From Chelydra serpentina (taxonomy: Eukaryota > Chordata > Testudines > Chelydridae): a stretch of DNA of 64,000 nucleotides. Every line of letters starts with the position of its first letter. The stretch's first letter is position 1. The DNA lies in NCBI GenBank assembly GCA_037349315.1, contig JBAIAC010000040.1:15022001-15086000 (forward strand), in the 5' to 3' direction. The translations under genes were made by a program, and so were the position numbers. The notes under the pieces are model-generated. The model was given only the letters and a program-made list of their open reading frames with translations. It searched no databases and was not told the origin of the DNA. Of this stretch, positions 25,001-35,474 are shown in pieces.

Positions 25001-28000
25001 GCAACATGTATTTGCAGGCAAAACAATATATTGCAAACTCTTTGTGGGTTGCAGCACGCAGACCACCAACTTCCTGCTACAGCAAGAGATGCTTCTGATA
25101 AGGAAGATTATAGAGAAAGTAGCACACAGTAATACAAAAGATCTACTGTGAAAAATTCTTATTCTAGCCACTTTTATTCCAGTTCATGATTTCCAGTTGT
25201 TGCTAAACTGATCAATATAATGAAACTTTTTCCCTAACTTGAATTAAACCTGTGAAAAATATTAAAATTCTCCTCCATTTTTATGTTCAATATTTCTCCA
25301 GTCTCCTTGTTCGTGTCCTCACAAAGTGGGAGGGAATGGCCTAGAGACCTAGACATCAGGTTTGAAATACGGAGTCCTTGAAATTAAGGCTTAACACATG
25401 GCAGAGCCAACTCATCCCTTCAGTCTACGGAGGTAATACACTGAGTTATATACATTTTAATATGTGGGGGGTGTCTTGGACAAGTCCTTAAACAACTCTG
25501 AAGTCATGTTTGCTCTGTGTGGATACTGAAGACCCAACAGCACTTTCTGGAAGAACGGAGATTTGACTCCATATCTCATGCCCAAGTTTTCCCTCTGATA
25601 CTGTTGTCAAGTGTGCCAATTGGTTGAAGCCCTTCACCCCAGAAATCTCCTGTTGTTTATATATGAGGAGTGAAAGAGAAATGTCCAAAACTACCTCAAT
25701 ATTTATGTAATAACTTTCTTAGAGACTCAAAGTTTTGTTTCACTGGAAGCAATTTCAATTGTTTTGTGTTTAAATAGATTACTGGGGGATGAAACAGCTC
25801 CTACATGTTTAAAAGTATTACTTCAACTGCTCAGTTTATCTTCCTTTTCACTGAGCTGGTCAGAAATCTCATAGTACAATCCTATTACAGTTTGCAATAT
25901 TAAGGTTTCAGACTTTGCTATTTTCTTGTCAACAGAAGAATCTGGGGGATTTTGGGCTTATAAATGTCACATACTTGTAACTATCTGATTCTTTTTGGTC
26001 AAGATTTTCCATGACCTTAGTAAGTTTATTTTACAGGAATCACATTTTAAACAGAATGTTCGTTCTCCTTCAGATAAGTCATACTAATTTTATAACACTT
26101 ACTATGCTTTTGCAATGAGACAACACCCACTAGTTGACAACCTCAGCTTTAAGTTTCAACTGCTTCCCTGGTGACAAAAATGTTAACTATATACACAATG
26201 AGGCCTTTAACTCGTTTCGACCTCTATATTCTATTACAATAAAAATGTGAAATATGGTAATAATACTTTTCAGAGATTTTTCCATTAGTACAGAACATAA
26301 AATAGTTACCAGTTGCTTTATTACAATTTTAATAGAAATGGAAAATTTGCCTCAAATGTTTTAAATATTAATAAAATTCATTCTTCATGCCTTTTATATA
26401 TCAGCACTTCCATTTTCTCATGAACTCATATTCTGAACAACCCCTGGTTTAACATCGGAAGAATAATTTAATAATCACGGATATTCTTTATGTCACAGCT
26501 ATTTGAGCTAAGTAGGGAAAAAAACCAAGAATGAATACATTTGAGTATGTAAACCTCAAGAGGCATTAATTCAATCTACTGCTAGTCAGGAAGGACTTTT
26601 CAGTTGGCTTTCAGGCAGTCAGAGAGAAAGCATGATCCAATGGTTAGGTCAAATTCCTATGTGACCTTGGGCAAGTCACTTGGCCCAGATCCACAAAGGT
26701 ACTTAGGCTCCTCAATTCTATTGATTTATGAAAGTTAGGAGCCTAAATATCTTTCAGGATCCACCCCTTAGTCTCTCTGTGTCTTATCTCCACTTTACAG
26801 ATGGGGGAACTGAAAGTACTTCCCTGCCTCAGAGGGGTGTTCTGAGGAAAAAAGCATTAAAAATTGTGAGAAACTCAGATACTATTGTAACAATGGCCAC
26901 ATAAGTAGCTAAAATAATGTAAATGCTGCTATTGACTAAAGCATCTGTGATGCTCCCAGGAATCCAGGGTTGTGAGGCACCTCACTGGCACCTGCCCTAG
27001 GTGTGAGGAAGTGCTGTGGATCAGCTCCTTGAAACCACCAGGCTCTGGCAACATGAACACTGCCTTCCAGGCCTCTGCAGGCCTTGCTCTCTCTATACAG
27101 GATCATGATAGGCACACACCAACCCCCCGAGACCTCCAAATGTTCCCTGTAGAGTTCAGCCCTTTTTCCACTGAAAACTCACAGAATTACCCGGCCTGCT
27201 GTTCCCGAAGAAATAGTACACACCAGCTTGTATGACAGCTCAGGATCATTTTGCTTAACACCACAGCACTTGGATATATTTATAGTGAAAACAAGAATAT
27301 ACCAAAGAACAGAGTTCAAGTGATAGTGAGTAAGAATAATGGAAACAAATGGTTACATATATTAAAAAAAAAAATCACAACACACTTTCTAGAGACTAAA
27401 CTAAAAAGTTTACCACTTGTCTAAAGAAGCTTATCTCGCCCAAAGTTCTCTCCGGTGTTTTCAACCAAGCCTGGCGACCCCTCTTTCACCAAGCAAACTC
27501 ATTGTCCTTCCTAGGAGAACAATGCCAGGATGTCTTCTTTGTCCCTCAAATGTACTAGAGCTAACCATTCATGTGCACATCAAAATAGGGTCATCCCCCA
27601 TCCCCACTCCTTACTTCCTCTGGTAATAATTTTTCTCTCTTTGAAGTTTTCACAATCCTTTGTTAGCATTTGGTTCAGACCAGTGAGAGGAGCCCCATTG
27701 GGAATGATATAACACATAATTTACATGTAAACAGACACCTAAATAAACATTTCTTGTCTGACAGAAAACCTGTTTTTCACCATTGCTGGTGACCAGTCCC
27801 TACGCACAGCTCTTAAGAACATATTTTTCAGCGTACATACGTAACTTCTTACACAACATTCATGTGTGTGTTTTGCAATGATACTGATGACCACTGCAAT
27901 ACCGGCTTTTTTTCTGAGACCTCACATGACACTCTTTGGTGAGCCAGAATGTATATACCAGACCCAGGGGATTCCTGTAGTTCCTATTCACCCCCCTGTG

Positions 28001-31000
28001 TGTCCCTTGCAAGTTGGCACTAAGAGGTTCCTGGGTCTCAGCATCTGAAACAACTGAATAACTTCATTGGCTCTGGACACTATAAAATATATTGGAATAC
28101 ATTTTCAAAAGTGACCAGTGATTTTGGATGCCCAACTCGAGATACCTTAGCATGCTGAAGATATACGGAGCATCTTCCCTTTGAAAATTAGGCCCTTGAA
28201 TCATAAAAATTTAGGGCAAATGTATGGCTGAGAGGGACCTTGAGAGGTCATCTTGTCCATTCCCTGGTGCTGAGGCTAGACCTAGCATACCTAGACCATC
28301 CCTGACAGGTGTTTGTCCAACATGTTCTTAAAAACCTCCAATGAGGAGGATTCCATAACCTCCCTTGTAAGCCCGTTCCAGTGCTTAACTATCCTTATTA
28401 GGAAAAACTTTCTAACTGTATCGAATTTAAATCTCCCTGGTTACAAGTTCAGCTGATCACTTCTTGGGCTAATATCATTCTGGATCTGGAGAACAATTGA
28501 TCACTGTCCTCTTTTAACAGCCCTTAATATATTTGAAGACTGCTATCAGGTCCCTCCTCAGCCTTCTTTTCTCAAGACTAAATATCCTCTCCCTCCCCCC
28601 CCCGTTTTTTTTTTTAACCTTTCCTCATAGGTCAGCTTTTCTAAAACTTTTATTGTTTTTGTTGCTCCCCTCTGGACTCTCTCCAATTTGTCCAAATCTT
28701 TTCTAAAGTGTGGCACCCAGAACTGGTCACAGTACTCCAGCTGAGGCCTCACCAGCGCTGGGTAGTCGGGACTATTACCTTATAACACTCCTGTTATTAC
28801 ACCCCACAACAATATTAGCCCTTTTTGCAACTGCATCACATTGTTGACTCATTCAGTTTGTGATCCACTACGACCCCCAAATCCTTTTCAGCAGTATTAC
28901 TGCCTAGCTGGTTATTCCCCAGTTTATAGCTGTGCATGTGATTTTTTTCTTCCACAGTGTCATACTTTGCACTTGTCTTTATTGAATTTCAGCGTGATGA
29001 TTTCAGACCTATTCTCCATTTTGTCAAGGTCATTTTGAATTCTAATCTTGTCCTCCAAACTGCTAGCCACACCTCCCAGCTTATGTCATCTGCAAAGTTT
29101 ATAAGCATGTTCTCCACTCCATTATCCAAGTCAATAATGAAAATATTGAATAGTACTGGACCCAAGACAGACTCCTGCAGGATCCCACTAGAGATGCCCC
29201 CCAATTTGATGGTGAATCATTGATAACTAGTCTTGAATAGGGTCTTTCAACCAGTTTGCACCCATTTTACAGTAATTTCATCTAGACCACATTTCCCTAG
29301 TTTGCTCATGATAATGTCATGTGGGACTTTATTTATTATTAGTAGTAGTAGTAATACTATTTGTACTATAGTAGTGCCTAGGGGCCCCAGTCATACACCA
29401 GGACCCCATAGTGATAGGTGCAATAAGGCGTCTCATGATGGGTACTGAAAAATTGAGGCATCAAAAATCATTAGACACCTTTGGAAATGTAGGCCATTAT
29501 GCTAGTGGAGACAGGGTCACCTGGTCAGATGGCTGCATGACTTACTCTTTAAAAAAAATTAAAAACAAAACCCCAAACATTTCAGCTAATCAGAAATGTA
29601 TTAATAAACTGAAGCCAATATAATGTGCTTTTAAGATAGAGACCAGTTTCGTCATAAAAGTAACTATTAGGCTATAGCACACACTTTTCTCTAGACCAAT
29701 GGGAATGCAGTAATACAATAATGCTACCATACATAACTGCCACATTAGTGCATCAACATTCATCTGACAAAGTGATTTAATATACCTAAGTCACGTGATA
29801 TGATAGAAATAAAGTCACTGTCGTGGAACATTGATCCTGTAACAATTTCTCGTGTCCTGAAAATGAATACCTCAGCATTTATGTAGCAGGACAAACCCCA
29901 TCCTTTGTTAGTGTTCTGTTCCAGTTAAATGCTCTCTTAAGCCCACTTCTAGTACTGCACCATTAAGATTTACAAGAAAGAACACGTCATTCTTGGCCTA
30001 ATCCTGCAACCAAAGAAGTCAGTGGGAGTTTAGTCCATTGGAGCAGGTTTGGACCTTAGAAGATGTACTCATATTATAAACTTTTACTCTGAGTAAACTA
30101 CGAACTTCAGAAAAAGATGAGTTTAAGAGGACCTATTCTTTACAGTGTGAACCCAGTCCAACACTGAGATCTGCTAGTGTGGACCCAAACTGCCAAAAAA
30201 GGTCCCATTGACTTTAATGGGACTCCATATGGGGATAAGGATCCACACTAGCAGATCCTAGTAAAGGATTGGGACCTATGGTTGAGACTGTGCTAGCAAC
30301 AATCATAGTTTTAACCACAGCATACTGTGGGCATGGCCACATAGTCCATAAGAAACTGGAATGGTCTCACAAGACAAGTGGTGGAAAACACATCACTGAG
30401 TCATTTAAAATGAGACTTGACAAAACACTAGAAAACTGTCTAATAAATAAAACCCTATACTGACAGAGGACAGTCAATATGACCCAGCAAGTTTACAAAA
30501 AAGAAGTGACACAGTATTTGCACACCAAAATTTGACATTAACAAGTTCCAGACACTGGTTATGCATAGTAGATTTCACACTGTTCTTTCCTGAACTTAAA
30601 AACCCCCCAAACTAGCGTATGGAATATCCAGATTATCAGTATCACTGGATTCAAGAGCAAGTGTGTCAAAAAAAAATAATAGGGAGACATACTGGCAATT
30701 TATTAGGAAAATTTGAGTAATCAAGATCCTACTGTACTGGACAAAAGGTTCACCACAAAGATCACTTAATATAAAAATAGTGCTGAAAGATGATTACTCT
30801 GATGTCCTACAATGGATTTAAAAGGCCAACTGTATTTTTTAAATATAAAAATTTAAAAAGTGCTTAATCAGCCAAATTCAGCTCTAAATTAAACTGATGT
30901 AAATTTGGAGTAACTGCACTGCCTGCATAGATTTACAGATTCCATAACCAGAAGGGACACTGAATCATCTAGGCTGACTTCAAGTATAATACAGGCCATA

Positions 31001-34000
31001 GAACTGCCCCAAAATAATTCCTAGAGCATACCTTTTAGAAAAACATCCAATCCTGATTTTAAAATTGTCGGAGGTGGTGAACCTACTACAACCTTCGGTA
31101 ATTGTTCCAATGGTTAATTACTCTCACCTTTAAAAATGTATGCCTTATTTCCACTCTGAATTTGTCTAGAGTCAACTTCCAGCCAGTATCATGTTATACA
31201 GTTCTTTGCTAGATTAAAGAGCCCATTATTAAGTATTTGTTGCCCATATAGATACTTATAGACTAGGGGTAGGCAACCTATGGCACGTGTGCCAAAGGCG
31301 GCACGCAAGCTGATTTTCAGTGGCACTCACACTGCCCGGGTCCTGGCCACCAATCTGGGGGGGCTCTTCATTTTAATTTAATTCTAAATGAAGCTTCTTA
31401 AACATTTTAAAAACCTTATTTACTTTACATACAACAATAACACGCAAAACCTTACATTCGAGTGAATAAATGAAGACTCAGCACACCACTTCTGAAAGGT
31501 TGCCAACCCCTGTTATAGACAGTAACCAGGTTACCCCTTAACCTTCTCTTTGTTAAACTAAATAGATTGAGCTCCTTGAAGCTACCACTATAAAGCATGT
31601 TTTCTAATCTTTTAATCATTTTTGCGGCTCTTCTCTGAACCCTCTCCAATTTAGCAACATCCTTCTTGAATTGCGGACACCAGAACAGGACACAGTATTC
31701 CAGCAGTGGATGCACCAGCGCCAAATACAGAGGTAAAATAACCTCTCTAGTCCTACTTGAGATTCACCTGTTTATGCACACCAGGACTGCATTAGCTCTT
31801 TTGACCACAGAGTCATATTTTGGACACACTGGAAGCTTGTGGTCAGTAGATTATTTCCCATGACACCCAAATCTTTTTCAGAGTCACTGCTTCCCAGGAT
31901 AGAGTCTCCTATCATGTTAGTGTGGCCTGCATTCTTTGTTCCTAGATGTAAACGTTTACATTTAGCCATATTAAAATACATATTGGTCGCTTGCACACAG
32001 TTTACCAAGCAGTCCAGATCACTCTGAAACAGTGACCTGTCCTTTTCATTATTTACCAAATGGAATTGCTCCTGATTCAAACTGGTGTAACAGAGCAGAA
32101 TTTGACACAGTGTATCTTAATCTTAGGGTTCTCTTATGCAACACAGTTGGACAATGGAGTCATTGCTATAGAAACTATAATGAACAAAGTTGAACACAAA
32201 CCATTTCATTCACCCCTGGGAAGAAACCATAAAAACTGTCAATGTTCTAACATACATTTAGCACTGTGGGCTTTCCATTTTGAACACTAACAGGCTTTTT
32301 TAAAAATACCTTTAACTGTTTTGATCACACATGGTGGGAGATTAAAGTATTTTCCTGGTTGATTACATTATATTTTGCTTCTGGGCACTTGATTTTTAAT
32401 ACCTTCAAGATATACATGCTATTTGGCGTGACTTTCGTAATAGTCTTCGCTATTAAGAACAAACCCATGCCTAAAACTGTAAATTAATTAGGACTAGTGA
32501 TGTTCTTCTCACTGGCAGTCACATAGGCATGACTAAATTGATAAGAGTTGTTTTATTCTTTAAGGGTTCTGTGTGTTTTGACCTCTTGTAGTTTTAACTC
32601 TAACACAACCAATAAAAACACGTTAACAGAAAACAAAAAGAAAATTTGCTTTCCAATATCAGGCTGCTGTATATCTAGTTTGGTGAATCTCTAGTATTTT
32701 GCTGGTAAAAGGGGTCACATAAATAACATCCCCTCAAATGTCTGAAATATTAAAGAATAGTTGATATATCAAATAAAAAAGCACAATCAACTAAATCATT
32801 TTTGTAGTGCAAAAATTGATCTGCTGTATTGCTATTAATACCACAAAAAACTTTCTGCCAGCTTTCTACTTGCCTAAGGCCAGTCCCCCAGGTGCTGCAG
32901 GAAAATTGGCTGTGCTGGTTTACTTATTTATTTTTCAAATAAGCAAGATCTTGTTTAAAGTGATTTACCTGCAGTGTCATACAAATTCAGAATTACTTCT
33001 TTACTGCCAACTGTAATACTGGTGGTATACTTCTCAAATACAGAAGGTGCATATTTCTGTCAAAAAAAGGAAATACAATTCTAGTTAAGTGATAATAATA
33101 CTATTTTGCAGTTCAGTAATCCCTTCCCTCCAGGGATCTCAAAGCACTTTATAAGCATGAATGAATTAAGCCTTACAGGAACTCTGGTAGACAGATATTA
33201 TCCCCATTTTACTGATGGGGAAGGTGAAGCAGACAGATTAAAATGACTTGTCCACTTTCACATGGCAAAGAGCAGAAGGACTAGAAACAGCACTGACATC
33301 TCCTGGAGGCTGTGTTCCCATATATTTGGTATATGTACTCTAACAACAAGTTTTAATTCTCTGAAATGCAATTACACAAAGAGAAAGGAATGATTCGGCT
33401 GTTACAGGTTTTAAGCTTTATTTGAACCTCCCCACCAATATTCTAGGTACAACTCTGTTTTCTGAGCCAGATACCTGGTATTCTCCCTCCTAGCCCTTTT
33501 GTGTTACCAGAAAGCCCCAACCAAATCTTCACATTACAGGTTTCAATACAGAGACTTCCCTGAAAATAAGGCTGTTTACAAATGCCCAGAGGCAAAGTCA
33601 TTCTTGAACTTAAAAAAAACAACCGAAGGCACAAAAGTGACTGCAGGAGAAGTGTCTAAAACCCCAGCTCTCACATTTACTAAGAGCTCAGCCCCCGCCT
33701 GGCAGTTGCTTCTCTCAGGCAGGTACAAACCAGTCGCCTGCACATCCTGCCACGACTTGGTTCAGCGATGAGTTTAACAGCCCCAGAAACCCCCCACCCC
33801 CCCTTCCTGGAAACCCCCTTCTCCGCCCCAAGCCAAACCTTCCCAGCCGGGTGCAGTGACAGCGGCACGCACCTCTCGCTGCCTTGCCTAGGGCGGAGCC
33901 CGGCACCTGCTGCCGCTCTCGCCGCTCCGGCCAGCGAGGAATCCGGCATTTCCCGCTCCTCTCTCCGGGCTCCGGGAAAGAGCTCGGCCAATGAGACCCG

Positions 34001-34306
34001 GGGGGACAACAGCCGGGCCCGGCTGCTCCGGGGGGGGGGGGGGGGGGCGCTAGTCTCGTCCTCTTCGGGGCGATCCTGGTGCAGGCGGGCAGAGCCCCTC
34101 CTGTCGTGGGGTGTGGGGGGGGCTCCGGCACTCACCTCCGGGAAGGCTCCCTTCGCGTACACCATCAGCAGAGACGTTTTCCCGCAGCCTCCATCCCCCA
34201 CGATCACGATCTTCAGCTCCTTCTTCCCGGAGGGGGCGGGCGGGCTCCCGCTCTCCTTGGGGGCCCCGGGCCCCCCGCCGGGGACGGCCCCGTTCGGTAC
34301 CGCCAT
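12925..34306 (-). CDS. RHOF: RHOF (Rif) small GTPase, five coding exons
   Basis: Exons 34306-34136, 33056-32969, 17435-17326, 15244-15110 and 13089-12925 join in frame to 222 codons plus TGA. The product is a Rho-family GTPase of the plasma membrane and endosomes. RHOF/Rif is known to drive filopodia and stress fibres through diaphanous formins. Visible motifs are the P-loop GDGGCGKT (residues 37-44), switch [18 protein letters not shown] at switch II, the G4-type GCKTD, and ECSAK (G5). The end is a polybasic [11 protein letters not shown] followed by CSIL. A final leucine predicts geranylgeranylation, and human RHOF likewise ends in leucine. From the FPE at the end of exon 1 onward the length equals human RHOF (165 residues). 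The N-terminus is 11 residues longer and rich in Gly, Pro and Ser. RHOD is the nearest alternative but lacks this tail. The start was chosen because it opens the conserved frame in the CpG island. Confidence 0.96.
14115..14367. mobile_element. PIF/Harbinger-like MITE in RHOF intron 4
   Basis: The left end is gggcttgtcgtcac and the right end reversed is gggctggtcttcac. Flanks are taa on the left and tca on the right, consistent with a mutated TWA duplication. Internal inverted repeats include gataagtcgacctaag with its mirror cttaggtcaacttatc, and gatgggag/ctcccatc. Confidence 0.68.
14765..14935 (+). repeat. MIR/CORE-SINE-like element
   Basis: Shows 'aaggaacaagtcactccacc', then 'attatccccatctgtaaagt' with 'ggggata', and later 'gttgtgaggcttggttaatg' with 'tttgtaaagtg'. 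This is the familiar order of an ancient MIR-type SINE. Diverged and incomplete at the 5' side. Confidence 0.6.
15110..15244 (-). CDS. RHOF: RHOF exon 4 (G4 motif CKTD)
   Basis: Acceptor ccatcag and donor GTAAAG. Forty-five codons, [20 protein letters not shown] then [13 protein letters not shown], ending PITYNQ. Contains the Rho insert-helix region. Confidence 0.95.
15514..15648. mobile_element. Short hAT-type element
   Basis: The left end is cagtggtcctcaac and the right end reversed is cagtggttttcaat. The flanking octamers are ctatagct (15506-15513) and ctatgtct (15649-15656), matching at 6 of 8 positions. Same terminal family as the larger element at 47814-48338. Confidence 0.65.
15657..17325. 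other. RHOF intron 3, left part
   Basis: A short SINE-like fragment with 'ggtccctgcccccaaagagc' lies near 15935-16010. Otherwise no exon or RNA gene recognised. Confidence 0.4.
17326..17435 (-). CDS. RHOF: RHOF exon 3 (switch [12 protein letters not shown])
   Basis: Acceptor ctgtttcag and donor GTAAG. Completes the split glycine, then [20 protein letters not shown] and [16 protein letters not shown], phase 0 at the end. The intron before it is about 15.5 kb. Confidence 0.95.
17436..20268. other. RHOF intron 2, left part, nothing firm
   Basis: Long intronic stretch. Open frames up to 132 codons on both strands show no recognisable domain. No confident repeat was identified. Confidence 0.4.
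20269..20473. mobile_element. Harbinger-like MITE, TATGTCTA-type ends
   Basis: The left end is gggtttgtttatatta and the right end reversed is ggtatgtctatactc. Flanked by taa on the left and tga on the right. Inner repeats gagtagacatacc and ggtatgtctactc mirror each other. Confidence 0.55.
20474..22873. other. RHOF intron 2, unannotated stretch
   Basis: No feature recognised. Short open frames lack any family resemblance. Confidence 0.35.
22874..23147. mobile_element. Harbinger-like MITE, TATGTCTA-type ends
   Basis: The left end is gggtatgtcta and the right end reversed is gggtatgtctacatt. The right flank is tta. The left flank is tct, so the target duplication is not preserved. Related in ends to the element at 20269-20473. 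Confidence 0.5.
23700..24595 (-). repeat. Unclassified dispersed repeat, copy A
   Basis: Collinear with the block at 27155-28045. Shared anchors include caccagcttgtatga, agctcaggatca, gatagtgagtaag, aaacaaatggttacata and ttctagagactaaact. Farther on come tgatgaccagtg/tgatgaccactg and agaatgta. The minus strand reads like the 3' region of a transcript, so minus is the likelier sense. It may be a piece of an LTR retroelement, but no coding domain supports that. Confidence 0.6.
24600..26625. other. RHOF intron 2, nothing recognised
   Basis: AT-rich sequence between two related repeats. No reverse transcriptase, gag-like or other domain was seen in any frame, so the two flanking repeats do not look like the ends of one element. 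Confidence 0.35.
26630..26870 (+). repeat. MIR-like SINE split by a short insert
   Basis: 'gtgaccttgggcaagtcact' is followed by about 80 unrelated bases (about 26685-26765). Those contain a small inverted pair: ttaggctcct and aggagcctaa. The SINE pattern then resumes with 'agtctctctgtgtcttatct', 'ccactttacagatggggga' and 'tcagaggggtgttctgagg'. Confidence 0.55.
27155..28045 (-). repeat. Unclassified dispersed repeat, copy B
   Basis: Diverged partner of the block at 23700-24595, in the same orientation and order of anchors, about 3.4 kb away. The two copies differ by many substitutions and indels, so they are old and independent. Confidence 0.6.
28200..29330 (-). mobile_element. CR1 LINE, antisense, with RT remnant
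   Basis: The minus strand carries a reverse transcriptase remnant: [16 protein letters not shown], then NFADD (the catalytic Asp pair) near 29110-29080. Farther on is the C-terminal [15 protein letters not shown] with [15 protein letters not shown] near 28750-28650. The 3' end at about 28200 reads as reversed 'gagagggaccttgagaggtc', typical of CR1. Frameshifts and an oligo-C/T tract at 28591-28616 break it. Confidence 0.88.
29335..29465. repeat. SINE-like dispersed repeat
   Basis: An attagtagtagtag run, then 'gtagtgcctaggggccccag' and 'caggaccccatagtgatagg'. A related order of short motifs occurs at 38825-38945 and 42550-42665. Family not named with confidence. Confidence 0.4.
29470..30150. 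other. RHOF intron 2, nothing recognised
   Basis: No exon or clear repeat seen. Confidence 0.35.
30152..30275. repeat. Foldback (inverted-repeat) element
   Basis: The arm gatctgctagtgtggaccc (30168-30186) is mirrored by ggatccacactagcagatc (30239-30257), matching at 18 of 19 positions. Inside is a second hairpin, gtcccatt/aatgggac. Outer bases cccagtcc and ggattggg extend the pairing imperfectly. Possibly a small MITE. No target duplication could be assigned. Confidence 0.65.
30928..32085 (-). mobile_element. CR1 LINE, antisense, split by a hAT insert
   Basis: Minus-strand reading gives [19 protein letters not shown], then [20 protein letters not shown] and [20 protein letters not shown] (31724-31510). 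It also gives [20 protein letters not shown] and SEKDLGVM upstream (32080-31850). The 3' end near 30930 reads reversed as 'cataaccagaagggacac'-like CR1 terminus. Interrupted at 31264-31512 by another element, after which CR1 sequence resumes. Confidence 0.88.
31264..31512. mobile_element. hAT-type MITE nested in CR1
   Basis: The left end is taggggtaggcaacct and the right end reversed is caggggttggcaacct. Both sides carry the identical octamer ttatagac (31256-31263 and 31513-31520). CR1 sequence is continuous if the element and one octamer are removed. At 249 bp it has no transposase. Confidence 0.9.
32086..32968. other. RHOF intron 2, right end
   Basis: No feature recognised. It begins at the donor side of exon 2 (minus strand). 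Confidence 0.35.
32969..33056 (-). CDS. RHOF: RHOF exon 2 (switch [11 protein letters not shown])
   Basis: Acceptor tttttttgacag and donor GTAAAT. Encodes [20 protein letters not shown] and LNLYDTA, ending one base into the glycine of DTAG. Confidence 0.95.
33105..33300 (+). repeat. Ancient SINE-like repeat in RHOF intron 1
   Basis: 'tctcaaagcactttataagc', then 'attatccccattttactgat' with 'ggggaagg', then 'cttgtccactttcacatggc'. This is a familiar vertebrate SINE order (MIR-like). Diverged. Confidence 0.55.
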
Positions 34307-34640
34307 GGGGGGGGACGGGCCCCGGAGTGCTGGGGGGGGGGGGGTGTGTCCCGGCTCTAGAGCAGCGGCAGCCCTGCGGGAGCAGGCAGCATCTCTGTCA
34401 GCTCGGCTCCCTCTGGGGCCGGGGGTCGCTGCTCTCCGCGCGCTCCGGGCTGAGGAGGGCGGGGAAGGGGGCGAGCTGCCCCGCTCCCGGCTCCGCCGGG
34501 GATTGGCTGAGGGGAACACGCTCGGCTCGAGCCGCCCGCACCAGCCCGCCGCAGCCGCCCCGGCTCCGCTCCCTGGAGCTGCCCCACGCGCCGCAGCCCC
34601 GGACCCCGCCCCGAGGTGGCGCCATTGCCCATAGACCCGG
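33840..34640. promoter_or_regulatory. CpG island and RHOF promoter/first exon
   Basis: Very GC-rich with dense CpG, covering the start of intron 1, exon 1, and the 5' UTR of RHOF. An inverted CCAAT box (attgg, 34502-34506) lies about 200 bases upstream of the start codon, in the correct sense for RHOF. No TATA box is evident. Guanine runs up to about 17-18 bases lie at 34030-34047. Confidence 0.8.
34136..34306 (-). CDS. RHOF: RHOF exon 1 (start codon, P-loop)
   Basis: The ATG is the complement of 34304-34306. Fifty-seven codons run to GAFPE, followed by the donor GTGAGT. Contains a variable Gly/Pro/Ser-rich lead (about residues 1-27), then [20 protein letters not shown]. No in-frame ATG lies downstream before the P-loop. 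Confidence 0.94.
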
Positions 34641-34719
34641 CTCCCCCCTCCGCCTCACGCCCCGTAGGCACTAGGCAGCCTTCGCTGCGGGAGCCTTCAG
34701 TGCAGACACCAAGACACCC

Positions 34720-35470
34720 CCTCACACACACACTGAGACCCTCCTCCCCACACACAGATCCTCCTACACCCAGGGGCCCTATGGGAACTGAGACCCCGCA
34801 CACCCAGGGGCCCTATGGGAACTGAGACTCCCCCTACACCCAGGGGCCCTAGGGAACTGAGACCCCCCCTACACCCAGGGGCCCCCACACACCCAGGGGC
34901 CCTAGAGAGCTGAGACCCCCCCTACACCCAGGGGCCCTAGAGAACTGAGACCCCCCCTACACCCAGCGGCCCTATGGGAACTGAGACCCCCCCCTACACC
35001 CAGGGGCCCTAGAGAATTGAGACCCCCCCTACACCCAGCGGCCCTATGGGAACTGAGACCCCCACACACCCAGGGGCCCTAGAGAACTGAGACCCCCCCC
35101 CTACACCCAGGGGCCCTATGGGAACTGAGACCCCACACACCCAGGGGCCCTAGAGAACTGAGACCCACGCTACACACAGACCCTAGGGAACTGAACCCCC
35201 CCCCATACACACAGGGTCCCTAGGGAACTGAGACCCCCCGCTACACACAGGCCCTAGGGAACTGAACCCCCCCCCCATACACACAGGGTCCCTAGGGAAC
35301 TGAGACCCCTCCTACACCCAGGGTCCCTAGGGAACTGAGACCCCCCGCTACACACAGGCCCTAAGGAACTGAACCCCCCCCCCCCAATACACACAGGGGC
35401 CCTATGGGAACTGAGACCCCCCCCCCATACACACAGGGGCCTCCTGGGCACTGAGACCCCTTTACACACA
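34720..35470. repeat. C-rich minisatellite, about 20 units of ~35 bp
   Basis: The unit is roughly: cacccaggggccctat, then gggaactgagacccccc, then tacac. About nineteen to twenty copies are countable by the repeated 'aactgagacc' and variants (ctgaacccc, attgagacc). Units differ by 1-4 bases and by length of the C run. The minus strand, which is the RHOF sense strand, is G-rich with several GGG or longer runs per unit. It lies just upstream of RHOF. Confidence 0.93.
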
Positions 35471-35474
35471 CAGG

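Noticed and set aside
23700..28045. The two related repeats as LTRs of a single retrovirus
   Set aside because: They are too diverged from each other, and no gag, pol or env-like frame lies between them. Two independent insertions are simpler.
33680..34674. Long open frames of 187, 279 and 288 codons around the RHOF first exon
   Set aside because: They arise because the CpG island has few stop codons. Only the 57-codon stretch at 34136-34306 on the minus strand is a conserved coding exon. The 279-codon frame contains it but runs through its donor site.
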